Below the pieces are notes generated by a model. It was not told where the DNA came from. It made no database searches and saw only the letters and a list, made by a program, of their open reading frames with translations. A stretch of 64,000 nt of DNA, taken from contig CM060187.1 of NCBI GenBank assembly GCA_030549335.1, forward strand, positions 56,936,203 to 57,000,202, in the 5' to 3' direction. The translations under genes were made by a program, and so were the position numbers. Shown piece after piece: positions 38,401 through 49,438 of this stretch. The DNA is from Pontederia crassipes. Taxonomy: Eukaryota > Streptophyta > Magnoliopsida > Commelinales > Pontederiaceae. The stretch's first letter is position 1. Every line of letters begins with the position of its first letter.

Positions 38401-40982
38401 GGCCGGCTTGCAGAAGTTTTGATCTCATATTTATAGGAGAGAGGATATATGATTCTTGTTGGAGTCAAGTTTGTTTCCCTCTTATCTTCAGATTTGTTTT
38501 AATCCTTTCCATCTTATTCCTCTCTCTCTCTCTTTTCCTATTCGGTTTGAGCTTTTTATCTTCTTTTTTTTCCAACCGTCTCGGGTGTTACACATAGTGT
38601 GTAGTAATGATACTGACCCATAATTTTGTTGACATAAGATTCTGCTATGGGCTTCAAAGTTTCTGTAACTAGTATTTATTCTTGTTAGGAGTTCCAATAT
38701 TCTCATTGCACAACAACAAAGCCTTATCCCACTATGTGGGTTCGGCTACATGGATCATACGCAATTCGTTGATCCATGTTCATGAGATTCGACAGGGTTT
38801 TACGTTGGCTGTCGGGGCCTAACACAACCCTCCTCCTTTATCCGGGCTTGGGACCGGCTATAAAACATAGGCGGAGTTAAGAAAAAGCAACAGTTACAGA
38901 AAAGAAATATAAAAATGGAAGAACTGCAACCATCATTCCCATCTTTAAAAGAAGTAATAAACTCAATATGACATGTGATGAAAACCCTAGGAAAAAAATA
39001 ATAACTTTCATTAAACTAATTCATTGCGTATCTGAATAGATCGTTATGTTACCTCATCATATTGAGCAAATAATACTGATAAGTCTTCTCAAGCAGACCT
39101 TCAAGAAAAGTTATCCCAAGCATGCCTTATTTTTCATTGTGATTCATTAATAAAGAGGAAACAGCATAAAACCACCTCGATATGTAGCAACTTCTTTATT
39201 GCTCATTATGTTCCACATACTTTACAGTAAGAACTGATGAAAATGAAAATGAAGAATAAGCATGATTCCACGGGAAAGAAAATAAGTCAAATCCAAGCAT
39301 GCAAATGTTAACGGACAAATTAAGCAAATATTGTCATAACCCAAGAAAAAAAAGCTACAAAATCAAATCTGCTGAAGTCAGAAAAAGTTCATCTAAAGGT
39401 TTACCAATGTTGTCAAACTCGTAAATCGGACACAACGCCGAGGGCTGGGAAAAAACGTATTCTACCAGATTATTTATTTATAATTAATTAGCACAAACCT
39501 AAATATAATATTATAATTTATTTGAAATAAAGAAAAATCAAATATTAAGCAACATATCAAAGGATCAATTACCAAAACAAAAATAAATTTTAACAAAATA
39601 ACGAATTGGCATATGCCTAGAAGACGACTAATGCATTTTTTTTCCCTGGAGCATTTTGTCTGAGTACTCCTGTAGCTGTAAATGTTCCAGCACTTCCACC
39701 TTCAGGCACATTTGTGTTTCCAACTCCTGAACCCGAACCAGATGCCATTTTTTCCGGCGACTCACGGCACAAAATATTCTCATTGCACAACCCTCAAAAA
39801 ATATATTGTCATTGCATATCCTTTAGTAGGTAGACGTGTCTGCATTTTCTTCATTTTCTTAGTTTCTTATATACTGCTATCTTGAATTGTTCAGATGAGT
39901 TGCGGATGGCCGTCAAAGAGATCTTATGTGACAGTGACAAAGAGCGACTTCAGTATGAAGAAGCCTTGATTGCTATCACTGTAGATGAGTCATTGGGACG
40001 GTGAGTTTGAGTGTGCTCATGTTTCTGAGGGTGATTAGAGGCAGATGTCTAATATCTTTATCTGTCTGATTGCAGTTATTGCCAACGCATAAAGCGAGCT
40101 GATTTTTGGGGAGGAGAGCCAGAATTATTGGTCAGTTAGATCTGCTCTTCCCTCAAAAGGAACTTAATCTATCTGAGATTTGTGTTATCCAAAGATCTTA
40201 TTTTATTATATTGCATAGGGAATCTTTCACTTTATCAAAAAATCTATCTTTATGTTCTACTATCCCTCTGAATGACATAATATGGTGGTGGGATTCATTT
40301 TTATGATGGAAGCAACTAGTTTGGAATTTTGATGTATTTTATGAAAGCCTTACCTTCTTTCATTTGTTTATTTTTCCCAAATAAGATTTATCAAGTCCAA
40401 ATACCCTTTATATGATTTGTAACCAGTCTTATAATCTTTATCTATTCATGCCCTCTTGAAGTCTTCGTGTACTTAATTTGATTTCTGATGTTGATAAACA
40501 TTTATTTCAGGTATTGTCAAAACTATGCCAGCAGCCAGTCATCGTATATATCCCTGAACATGAGGTATCTTTACTTTTGGTTGAACACTTGGTTTAGCAG
40601 GTTTCAATTTGGACATATCATATGACAGTTCCTGATACTTCCAATATCAATTATGTCTTATTCATGAATACCTTGTTAATCATCCTTGATTCCTTTCTCC
40701 TCTTGTCCTCTGTCTTCTCACACAAGAGAAATACACGAGAAAATAAAGACAACAATCAAGGATGCCTACCAAAAAACAATATGTTGGCTAAAACGTGTGC
40801 AGCATTTACATGTCTGAAAAGTTGCTATTGGTGAACAGCATACAGGCTATTCGCGGGGCAATGGTTTCATTCCTATAGCTGAATATGGATCCGAGTTTAG
40901 CAAGAGATGGAAAAAAGGAAAGCCAAGGAGTCCTGTTAGATTGTTGTATAGTGGTAGGAACCATTATGACTTGCTGGTTTGA
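35460..40982 (+). CDS. OTU-domain cysteine protease (deubiquitinase), plant OTU3-like
   Basis: Eight exons: 35460-35487, 35564-35687, 35788-35875, 35984-36047, 39895-40000, 40076-40130, 40511-40564 and 40839-40982. All are GT-AG joined and in phase, giving 220 residues. The OTU domain begins near residue 60. VTGDGRCMFRAL gives Asp72 and the nucleophile Cys75, and SGRNHYDLL at the C-terminus gives the catalytic His215. Further family blocks are DELRMAVKEILCDSDKERLQ, KRADFWGGEPELLVLSKLC, QPVIVYIPEHE and FIPIAEYGSEF. OTU proteases cleave ubiquitin from proteins; this architecture resembles the small plant OTU3 group. No membrane segment is visible. Exon 1 encodes only nine residues and part of a tenth. 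Intron 4 is 3.8 kb because it contains at least three transposable-element insertions. The catalytic residues are complete, so the product is likely active. Confidence 0.85.
36354..36529 (+). mobile_element. Au-type SINE, 5'-truncated, in OTU intron 4
   Basis: The body (36370-36513) starts GCCCGGATAAAGGAGG, contains TGTAGCCGACCCCACC and GTGGGATAAGGCTTT, and ends in a (TTG)n tail, the hallmark 3' end of plant Au SINEs. It is flanked by a perfect 16-bp target duplication, GGATAGGAAATGTTAA, at 36354-36369 and 36514-36529. Confidence 0.85.
36570..38597 (+). mobile_element. Solo LTR (about 2.0 kb) in OTU intron 4
   Basis: The unit 36575-38592 begins TGTAATGCTCCC and ends CGGGTGTTACA, so its ends are complementary TGTAA/TTACA. 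It is flanked by the 5-bp duplication CATAG (36570-36574 and 38593-38597). No internal gag-pol sequence is present, which fits a solo LTR left by recombination between two LTRs. Inside it a segment around ATAATGCTAAAAGAGTATAA is duplicated (about 36610-36890 and 36915-37200). A TATA-like TATTTATAGGAG lies at about 38428. The length is in the range of large plant Ty3/gypsy LTRs, but the superfamily is an inference. Confidence 0.8.
38696..39791 (-). mobile_element. SINE-tailed insertion with 19-bp flanking duplication in OTU intron 4
   Basis: AATATTCTCATTGCACAAC occurs at 38696-38714 and again at 39773-39791. Directly inside the left copy is a reverse-oriented Au-type 3' end (CAACAAAGCCTTATCCCAC...), which extends to about 38865. 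The other ~0.9 kb up to 39772 is not SINE. It includes the hAT-like terminus AATGTTGTCAAACTCG at about 39406 and, on the minus strand near 39750, a short open start MASGSGSGVGNTNVPEGG that resembles the N-terminus of some hAT transposases. The structure suggests retroposition of a longer chimeric unit, or a SINE with a later nested insertion. Confidence 0.55.
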
Positions 40983-42898
40983 CCAGGAATTTGCTGCCTT
41001 GGCGATATGAAAAACAGCACAGGAAATATCCATTGTCATGTATTCTTTGTCCGATTTCTTGTTTATGAAAGGAAAATGTTGTGAGAACTTCTTGTGTTCT
41101 TTTTCCGATGATGTTGCTCCTGCCCGTCATTTCACCGTAGCAAACTGATAATGCATAAAAGATCCCAGCCGAATTCCCTTGTCTGCGATCTTCTCCTGTT
41201 GGGATTCTTTCAAGCATGGATGGGATTTGGTCTTTTGTCTTGCAGTCCCTTTGTATCATCTAACATGCATGTATTTGTAAACCACAACAGTATTAGGGAA
41301 GGAATGCTGAGCTACTGCATCGTATTGTACAGTGAGCTTAGATCGATCTAACGCGATGTGGTCGGGCATCTAACATGCTTGTCGTTTGCTTAAGAGTTTG
41401 TCCAATTGTGATTATTATCAAACTGTGTCCAATGTTGAATACTGAAAACGTTTGAAAAAGATGAGTTTTAGCACTCTATTTTCCAAACTGAGTTGATTAA
41501 AATCAACAAGTTTTTTGGTATTGCTTGGACCTAAGAACTTAAAGTTTAGATAGACAAATTTTATTTAGTGTTTGGATGAAAAATATAATGATGAAGAATT
41601 AAAAAGATGATTTGATAGATTGTTTGAATAAAAAGGAAGGAGGGAGATTAGTTTACTTTTGTGATATAGAAATATTACATTTAAATAATACTGTAATTAA
41701 TTTATTATTTAAAATAATGATAAAATTAGTTTAATAAATAATATTAACAGTATATATTAACTAATAATGTTTTACTGTACTATAATATTAGTTAAAGTAC
41801 AATAAATAATTAAGAAAATAATTATTTAATATTGGACTTAATTAATAATAGATTTTTAATTTTATTGTGCTATAATACTAAGTTAATTATAATAAACAAT
41901 GAATAAAATACTTATTTATTATTAGATCTAAATAAACTTTGTACCATTTTATGGTAATGCAAATTTAAATAAGTAATTATATCATACATATATAATATAC
42001 ATATACATATAACTATATATATATACATGTATAATATATGTTATTCTTAGACTCATAGGTAAAAAGAAAAAAAGAACCATATGCTAAAAGCGAAAAAAAG
42101 AAAGAAGTACGTAAAAAAAAAAAGATGAGTTCAAACTAGAACTTAGGATCATCTTCCTTACGAGAAAGAACTTCATCAAGCTTATGATCCATCAGTCAGG
42201 ACCAAAATTTGTTTGTGTGATAATCAACAAAACAAATGACATGACCTGAATATTCTTTTTTATATTTTAGAAAGATCACTGAACATTTCATTTCAAGAGG
42301 GCGATTTTTCAACCTTCCTCTGGGATGAATTATAACCTTTATTATTACTTATATATATATATATATATGAATAGTAATATGCAATATTTTATGAAATTAA
42401 TTCGACCTTAAAAGTATTTAATTATTCACATCAAAGGAAGAATATATAAAGTTATGTGTGCAGTACGTGCGTATGCATACATGTGTAGGCGGAAACGTTT
42501 CAATTTTACTAATACATGTCACATATTTAAGTTCAGATTTTAAATTTAATATTTTTATCCTAATTTAATGAAAAAATCGAGACGAGTCGACCACGAGAAG
42601 TGATGGGCTTAGTATACACTGAACGGTCCAAGCCCACTAGGCTTTATATTAGTCTTCCAACGGGAGCATCGAATCACAGCCCTACAGATTATTAATCGAA
42701 GGTGGGTAACGGTGGATTTGATCTTTCGTGCTACGCTTAACCGTAGTTAAGTTCAAGTTAACCAACGCCGGGGACAGTTCGTAAACACGAAGTAAAATTC
42801 ATTTCTTTCCTCTTCCATTCCCCAAACAATTTGTTAGGGTTCCGGCGATCGATCTTCTACGCTTTCTCACGAAAGAAATTTGTGAGACTTCTCTAGAA
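40983..42898. other. Intergenic region between the OTU and ataxin-3-like genes
   Basis: The OTU 3' UTR is followed by a very AT-rich stretch (41460-42560) with TA-dinucleotide runs, then about 300 bp of more mixed composition forming the ataxin-3-like promoter and 5' UTR. No gene is supported. Confidence 0.5.
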
Positions 42899-45800
42899 AT
42901 GGAAGGGCCGAGCAACGGCGGTCTGCTGTACCACGAGGTGCAGGAGGGGAAGCTGTGCGCCGTCCACTGCGTCAACACCGTTCTTCAGGGTCCGTTCTTC
43001 TCGGAGTTCGACCTGGCGGCGCTCGCATCCGACCTCGACCACAAGGAGCGTCAGATGATGCTCGAAGGAGGCGGCGCCGGTGGCGGCGTGGTCGGGGACT
43101 TCTATTCCCAGGATTCTCACAATGTCTCACTTGGCGGCGATTTCAGCATCCAGGTTTTGGGCTCGTAACCCTTATTCTTTTCTCTGTACTCCTAACCTTT
43201 TATAGCCATATTTGCTTTAATATTTGAAGCTGGGTACTTTGCATTTATATCACTATGGATGGCATGTCACCCGGTGTCATTCTAACGTCTTATGACTTGC
43301 GTTTGGTCGTTTTTACAAGATTATGGAAAAATTCTTGCGCCATGGCTATGAGTGATCAATAGTCCAGCAATGAGATGTCTGGTGCATCGGAGGACAAACA
43401 TCTGTTGTGCGATATACATGTTATGGGTTCCTCCTCCTCAGAACTAATATTTTGAGTTTAAAATCGCATCAGTTAGATGCTCAGGTTCTTTCCCGACCAT
43501 GCTACTAACTAGATGTCTAGAATCACGATGTACATTGGTAGATTTCGACGGTTTAAATACTACTGAAAAATGCAATTAGGCGATCTTTGTTCATTTGTCC
43601 CTTGTTCTGTGTATTCAATATCCCAAAGTTCCTTTTTTATCTTTGACAGATTATATTCACCATGCAAGTGATAGATGTTGTTGTTTCCAATTGAAGTAGC
43701 TTTTGCCTTTTTAGGGCCTGTTTGGTTCAAATTTCATTAAGGGGAAGGGAAGGGAACAGACGGAAGTCAAGTATTCACCTTGTTTGGATGGAGCAATTAA
43801 ATGGAAGGGAAGTAGTAATATTTTTTCTATAGACAATTATGTCCTTCATATACCTAATTGTATTTAAATTAGGTATGGTCATAATAGGAAATATATGGTC
43901 ATTAGTTCTTTCCGCTCCTTTCCACCCTATCTTAGGGTCTATTTGGTTCAAATTTCATTAAAGGGAAGGGAAGGTAAAGAATGGGAAGGGAAAAGATGGG
44001 AAGGGAATGCAGGAGAATGAGGGTGAATAGTTACTCATGTTTGGTTCACATCATTAAAGGGAAGGAAAGGGAATGAATATTAAGTGATAATTTTATTTGG
44101 ACGATTCTATCATATATATATATATATATATTTATATGTTTAACTTATATGATTAAAAATGGAAATAAGTGTTAAGTATGTCTTTCCCCTCCTTTCCACC
44201 CCGATTTGGGGGGGAAAGAATTGGAGGAGGATGAAGGGGAAAGGAGGGGACTTTCCCCTCCAACTTAATTCAAACAAACAAGGGGAATTGATTCACCTTC
44301 TTTCCCTTCCCATTGATTCCCCTCCTTTCACCCCCAACCAAACAGAAGGGAAAGAAAAATGGCATAACGGAGGGGAAAGGAGGGGAAAGTCCCTTCCTTT
44401 CTCTTTCTTTCCCCTCCAACTTAACTAAACAAGGGGAATGCCTTCTCCTCCTTTCCCTTTCCACTCCTTTACCATTCTTTCATCCCCAACCAAACAGGCT
44501 AGTCTCCTTGATTCCCTCCCCTCTTATGTTTTAAGCCAAGAAACTGCAGAATACTTGATGAAGTTCCTATCTATAGGCATAACAAGATACATGGAAAGAA
44601 CTGATCCATACCTGCTTCAGTCATTGTAGTATCACCCTCTCACCTTCAATCTCAATAGTATTTTCTTGGATAGCCACTAATCATGGCCAGCTTCTTGGAC
44701 CATTCTTCAGGACCTTCAGACAACTTTTTAGATTGGCCCTTCTTGTGTCTAGAGCGACTGAGCAAGTTACATCTAACCGTTATTGTTGTTGGAATGGAAG
44801 GTGATGCTAAATTGTGCTGCATGACTGCAAGGTACATCTAACTGTACTCAGTTGACCAACAAAGTATGTCAAATCAAATCAGGAATGGGATTTGATACTA
44901 TATTGTTACTGCAATTACAACAACAACAACAACAAAGCCTTATCCCACTAGGTGGGGTCGGCTACATGGATACTATATTGTTACTGCAATTATCTTGTAT
45001 TAAATCTGGAAGGCAATTTTAGGTTTAACTGCCAAGCAGTAGTTGGAACCGCATTAGTTATGTACCCATTACCTGCAACCAGGAACATTATATTGTTGAG
45101 AACTATGCCAGTTTATTGAAGAGTGGAGACTACTACACACTCTAAATTATTATTTATCTTGAAAGCATTGAGATATTCTTCATGGTTAGTAAATTGATAT
45201 TATGATAGTCTGCAATCTTACCTTTTCTATACTAAGGGTGTGATGGGTATCTAGAGATTCTTGAGATTATTATTGAACCAAACAATGCTCAGGGCTGTAA
45301 GATCCTTGCTAGCCACATTGACTGTGTGAATCTACATCCTCGAAGAATTTCTCACTCCTACGATTAGAACCTGTGACCTTATACTTGTAGGTAGGATGCC
45401 AAGTTCTCAACCAACAAGCTGAGTCATGGTAGTTTAGAAAAAATATATTAACCTTTAGCTTAAAGTATATTGCCATCCGTTGCTAACATTTCTGGATTTA
45501 GTAGGTTAGATCATTCAAGTGAACTGTAGCATGAATTCATGGGTTTTGTTGATTACTCGTGGTTATGATATATTTCATGTTGCTCAGGTTTTGCAAAAGG
45601 CTCTAGAGGTTTGGGATCTACAAGTTATTCCTCTCGACTCTCCAGCAGCAGTTTCATCTAAATTTGAGCCAGACTTTGAGAATGCCTTCATATGTCATTT
45701 GCATGATCATTGGTTTTGCATCCGGAAAGTCAATGGGGAGTGGTACAATTTCAATAGTCTTTACCCTGCCCCTGAGCACTTATCTAAATTTTATTTATCA

Positions 45801-46187
45801 GCTTACTTGGATACTCTTAAGGGCTCTGGTTGGAGCATTTTCTTGGTGAAGGGTAACTTTTCCAAAGATTGTCCAATACTATCAGATGAGTCTTCAAATG
45901 GCTTCGGGCAGTGGCTCACACCAGAGGATGCACAAAGGATAACAAAGTCATGCAATCAAATGTCTTTGCCTACACAAAGACAGTCTTCATCATTGTCACC
46001 ACATTCTGTGGAGTTTATGGATGAAGAGGATCAGATTGCACAGGCAGAAGAGGAAGAACTCAAAGCTGCAATTCAAGCCAGTCTAATGGATTCCAGTTTC
46101 CAACTTGGATTAGGCATGGTGGAAGATAGCCGCGCTGCAGAAAGTAATACCAAAATGAGCTCTGACATTGATGGCAATATTCGTTGA
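42899..46187 (+). CDS. Ataxin-3 homologue (Josephin-domain deubiquitinase)
   Basis: Two exons, 42899-43153 and 45588-46187, joined GT-AG in phase, giving 284 residues. The Josephin domain starts with YHEVQEGKLCAVHCVNTVLQ; by alignment with the known family the nucleophile is Cys20. Exon 2 supplies HDHWFCIRKVNGEWYNFNS with His126 and Asn141, so the catalytic triad is complete. WLTPEDAQRITKSC follows. A ubiquitin-interacting motif lies at about residues 240-253 (EEELKAAIQASLMDS), preceded by acidic EEDQIAQAEEE. No polyglutamine tract is present, unlike the human protein. The family trims ubiquitin chains and works with proteasome and Cdc48-type pathways in cytosol and nucleus. The ATG at 42899 is followed directly by the family N-terminus. 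The 2.4-kb intron is filled with MITE-like repeats and a truncated SINE. Confidence 0.9.
43712..44502. mobile_element. MITE-like repeat cluster in the ataxin-3-like intron
   Basis: The left border reads TAGGGCCTGTTTGGTTCAAA and the right border, reverse complemented, reads TAGCCTGTTTGGTTGGGG. Inside, the left-border sequence is repeated at about 43933 (GGGTCTATTTGGTTCAAATTTC) and inverted partners occur near 44270, 44335 and 44425. The block therefore looks like one MITE family inserted into or duplicated within itself. The interior is dominated by GGGGAAGG purine runs and their complements. No target duplication was identified. Confidence 0.6.
44894..44992 (-). mobile_element. 51-bp 5'-truncated Au-type SINE with 24-bp target duplication
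   Basis: The insert 44918-44968 is a reverse-oriented SINE 3' end: five CAA repeats, then CAAAGCCTTATCCCACTAGG and GTGGGGTCGGCTACATG. The flanks 44894-44917 and 44969-44992 are identical over 24 bases, beginning GATACTATATTG and ending TGCAATTA. The boundary G is shared, so the duplication may be 23 bp. Perfect flanks imply a recent insertion. Confidence 0.9.
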
Positions 46188-47748
46188 ATCAGGCCAGATT
46201 GAATATAATGGAAGTTCATCCAAGTGTTGAAACTCGTCAACAGTCTTTCCTCATCTAGTACAAGAAACCAGCCGCCCAAGATGCTAAAAGTTGTGATTTT
46301 AGTTCCCCAAATAATTTATTCCATTCTTCTTTTGCTAGTACTGTATTTCATGAAAATTGAATTCAAGATCTTTCATCTCCAGAAAGCTTTATTTATTTCG
46401 TTTGATCAGAAGAAAGCTTGAAGCATCCGATTTAAAATGTGGTTCATGTAACGTTTCATATGCAACGCTGCCATGTAGATAACATTTGTACATCATGTTT
46501 AACATTTTGTGGATTGGGGGGTGAAACCCGTTATATGACAGTGTCTGCGCACTTTTTGTTCATCTCACATTATGCATGTACATCTATCCTATCACTTGAG
46601 TTTGAATGATTATTCTTTTATCAAAGTAGAAATATAATGCTTTCATAAATTTGCTACAAAAAATTAACCTTGGAAATTTTGCCTTGTATCGTATCCTGAC
46701 AATCCGTTACGGCACTTGTGGTGGCTATGTCCTTCTGGTGTTGTCTTACTTTATGGTGTGGGAAACTGTGATTGTCGGATATAACTATTTTCTTTGCGAC
46801 TACACATGGAATAAGTTGAAATTTCCAAGTATTCCTCTTGGACCGAAGAGCAGACTCGTCTTCCTCCATTTGCTTCCATTTTTTTTTTCTGCGAGATCTC
46901 ACTCGTGTTATGATCAAACATGTCCGACCATTTGAGCTTTCCGTTGTGTCCATGATTTGATGTTTCGCAGTGAGTGTTTACGAGGTTTAGAAAAGCCAGA
47001 AGACGTGCATGAAGAATGATAATATTCTTTATTTCAATTCTCATCACATTATTTGAAAGGACAATTATATATCACTGTTGCTTGATTAATTTGTTACGTA
47101 CATATAACTTTAAACTCAGACTTGCTCAAGTGAGAACAATGTTACTATTTGGTTCAAACTCTGTTGATACGAATTTGGATTATTGATAGTTATTATTTGC
47201 TTTTTAGGAACAAAGTTTGTCCCTTCTTCATCACAATGTTGACAGGAGCAATTCTATTTATATATGTTTCTGATACATCCGTACCATCTTCCGATTTAAT
47301 TCTCGTGGGTTTTGATTACTGATCCAAAATACTTTTAAGTCAGGGTCCCTTTTGATGTGTGTAATTAGGCATTCCTGTTAGGTATAGAGCACTAACAATA
47401 TTTGATTAGAACAAGTTATAGAGCTGGAACTGTTGTGGACAGCAAAATATGCAAGTGGCGACGAATGAGCTGTGATGTTACGCTTTGCGCACTTCTCTTT
47501 CGGCTTTCTTCCCATCCATTTGACAAAGAACAGTACCACAACAAAAAAAAAAAGGAGCAGATAAAAAGAAGCCATGGGTGGTGGTATTCCAAGTCCTATA
47601 GGCTGGAGAGAGAGAGAGGATAAGAACATGCCACCATCATCCCCATGGCCCGCCATTTCCCCTCCCCAACAGCGGCAGCGGATTCCTTTTGCAAGGTTGG
47701 AACAGCTAGGACGGAAACAGTGGCAACTGCTGCGTCCCGAATTCGACC
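46188..47748. other. Intergenic region and reticulon gene promoter/5' UTR
   Basis: Holds the ataxin-3-like 3' UTR, spacer, and from about 47530 a purine-rich then CT-rich stretch that is probably the 5' UTR of the reticulon-like gene. Open frames here (for example 46651-46935 and 47574-47819) have no family sequence; the latter overlaps the real first exon in a different frame. Confidence 0.5.
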
Positions 47749-49056
47749 ATGGGTTCTGGTTGCAGAGCCTTCGGAAGGGAGAGATCCGTTCACGAGATCC
47801 TCGGAGGTGGAGTTGGTAAGTGACAGGAGTGCCTTTTAGCAGTAGATTCGCAAAATAACAAGCTTTGCTTTAAATACAAAGAGCATCATAAATTTGCTTG
47901 TAAGCTGCAACTGCTTTCTTCTGTTCAAAGTTTGCGATCAGAAAGTCTGCTTATCGATTCTCCCAGGTCTTAGCTTTTCCTGCAATGTATCGGATCATAA
48001 CCAGAAGAGTTATCCCAACATCAAAATTTAACCTTTTTAAGACATCAGAAGATGGGCAGGGTTGTGTTAATATGTTATTCTTGCGTCGTTTTGCTGTTCT
48101 CAACAGTCGCAGATGTGTTACTTTGGAGACGAAGAGATATTACGATGCGGATACTTGTTGGAACTCTTGCTGCGTTGCTGATCTTTGAGGTATCGGGATA
48201 CACTCTGCTCTCATTTGTTTCCAATGTGCTGTTGCTACTCTTGTCCATTCTTTTTCTCTGGGCAAAAGCAGCAGCAGTTCTTAATAGGTAAACAAAACTC
48301 CTTTTTTTTCATTTCGCTCTTTCTTACTGCAAATTGTAATTTTGATGTGATTTCTTCTTCATTTCTTCTTCTTTTTTCTATTTCTGCATCCTAATGATAT
48401 CTGCAGCTGCTCCATTGAAACGAATGCAGGCCCCTTCCACCAATCCCAGAAATGCACCTCTCTGAGGAAGCCATGAGGGAAGCTTCAGCTTTCATCAGGT
48501 CCACTCTGAACACAGCGCTCGCAGCGTTTCACGACATTTCACAGGGAAAGGATGCAAAATTGTTCTACGGAGTTGCCGGGTGCCTCTGGTTGATCTCCTT
48601 CTTCGGCACTCTGATACATCTTCTGACTTTGGCCTATGCAAGTAAGCACTTCTTCATGGCCTGTACATGTCATTCAACTCTCTGAAAGAAACCACGTTAC
48701 ACTTGGGAAAGAATGGTGTTTCACGATTGCACACGGAAAGCAAAGACACCAAGAATGTGAGAATAGGATTCACTGATTCAGTCAGCAAGGCATGCCGAAA
48801 CAATTTAACTTGTAAAAAAATGGTGACAAATCAATGTTAAATGCATGCTGAACAGTGTGTTTTCTTCTTCCCCTCAGCTCTTCTGGTGATCTTGACTGTT
48901 CCTGCACTGTACGAGAAGTATGAAGACTGGTTCGATCGATACTTGAAGTTGGCGCATGAAGAATTCCTGACGCACGAGAGAGAATATATTGCATGCTTTA
49001 CCAAGTACTCCAACGCGATCACCAGATGGCTAATTGACAAAAAGAAGCTTCTCTAG
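47749..49056 (+). CDS. Reticulon-like protein, plant RTNLB family
   Basis: Four exons: 47749-47815, 48107-48287, 48430-48641 and 48878-49056. All are GT-AG, phases close, and the product has 212 residues. The short N-terminus FGRERSVHEILGGG leads into ADVLLWRRRD, both typical of plant RTNLB proteins. Two long hydrophobic hairpin regions follow: about residues 36-78 (LVGTLAALLIFEVSGYTLLS then VLLLLLSILFLWAKAAAVL) and about 128-165 (LFYGVAGCLWLISFFGTLIH then LLVILTVPALYEKYED), separated by a loop with NRPLPPIPEMHLSEEAM. Reticulons shape tubular endoplasmic reticulum by wedging hairpins into the outer leaflet. The C-terminus ends KKKLL; a dilysine-like retrieval role is only a guess. The start lies in the first exon, whose frame differs from the longer open frame around it. 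Which RTNLB subgroup is uncertain. Confidence 0.85.
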
Positions 49057-49438
49057 TGTTGTTATTAATTCTTGGTCGTGTGAATTATTTTAATCTTTCT
49101 TCTTTTTTTTTACTTGCTTTATTTTTGTAAGATTCTTTTGTGTGCGTTTGATCATTGTAGCCTTTGTTTGTATCCTCGTGGTCGGTGAGATGCTAACAGC
49201 GATTGGCTTTCGCTTCGCTTTGTTCCTTGTTTTCTTCTCGCTTCCTCCCTCTATCTTCTGTTTTTGTGCGCATAATTTGTTTTTTTTTCTATGATGAAAA
49301 TGGAAAAAAGTTGTACGGGGAATGTAAACCAATTATTTAAATAATAAATTACTTAAAACTCTGAAAATAGAAGTTACATGATGCAATTTGAAGAATACAG
49401 AAAATAAAACTTTGACATTAATAACCGAATTGAATTAA
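49057..49438. other. 3' flank of the reticulon-like gene
   Basis: T-rich 3' UTR-like sequence grading into AT-rich spacer up to the second Mutator-like element. No gene. Confidence 0.5.
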
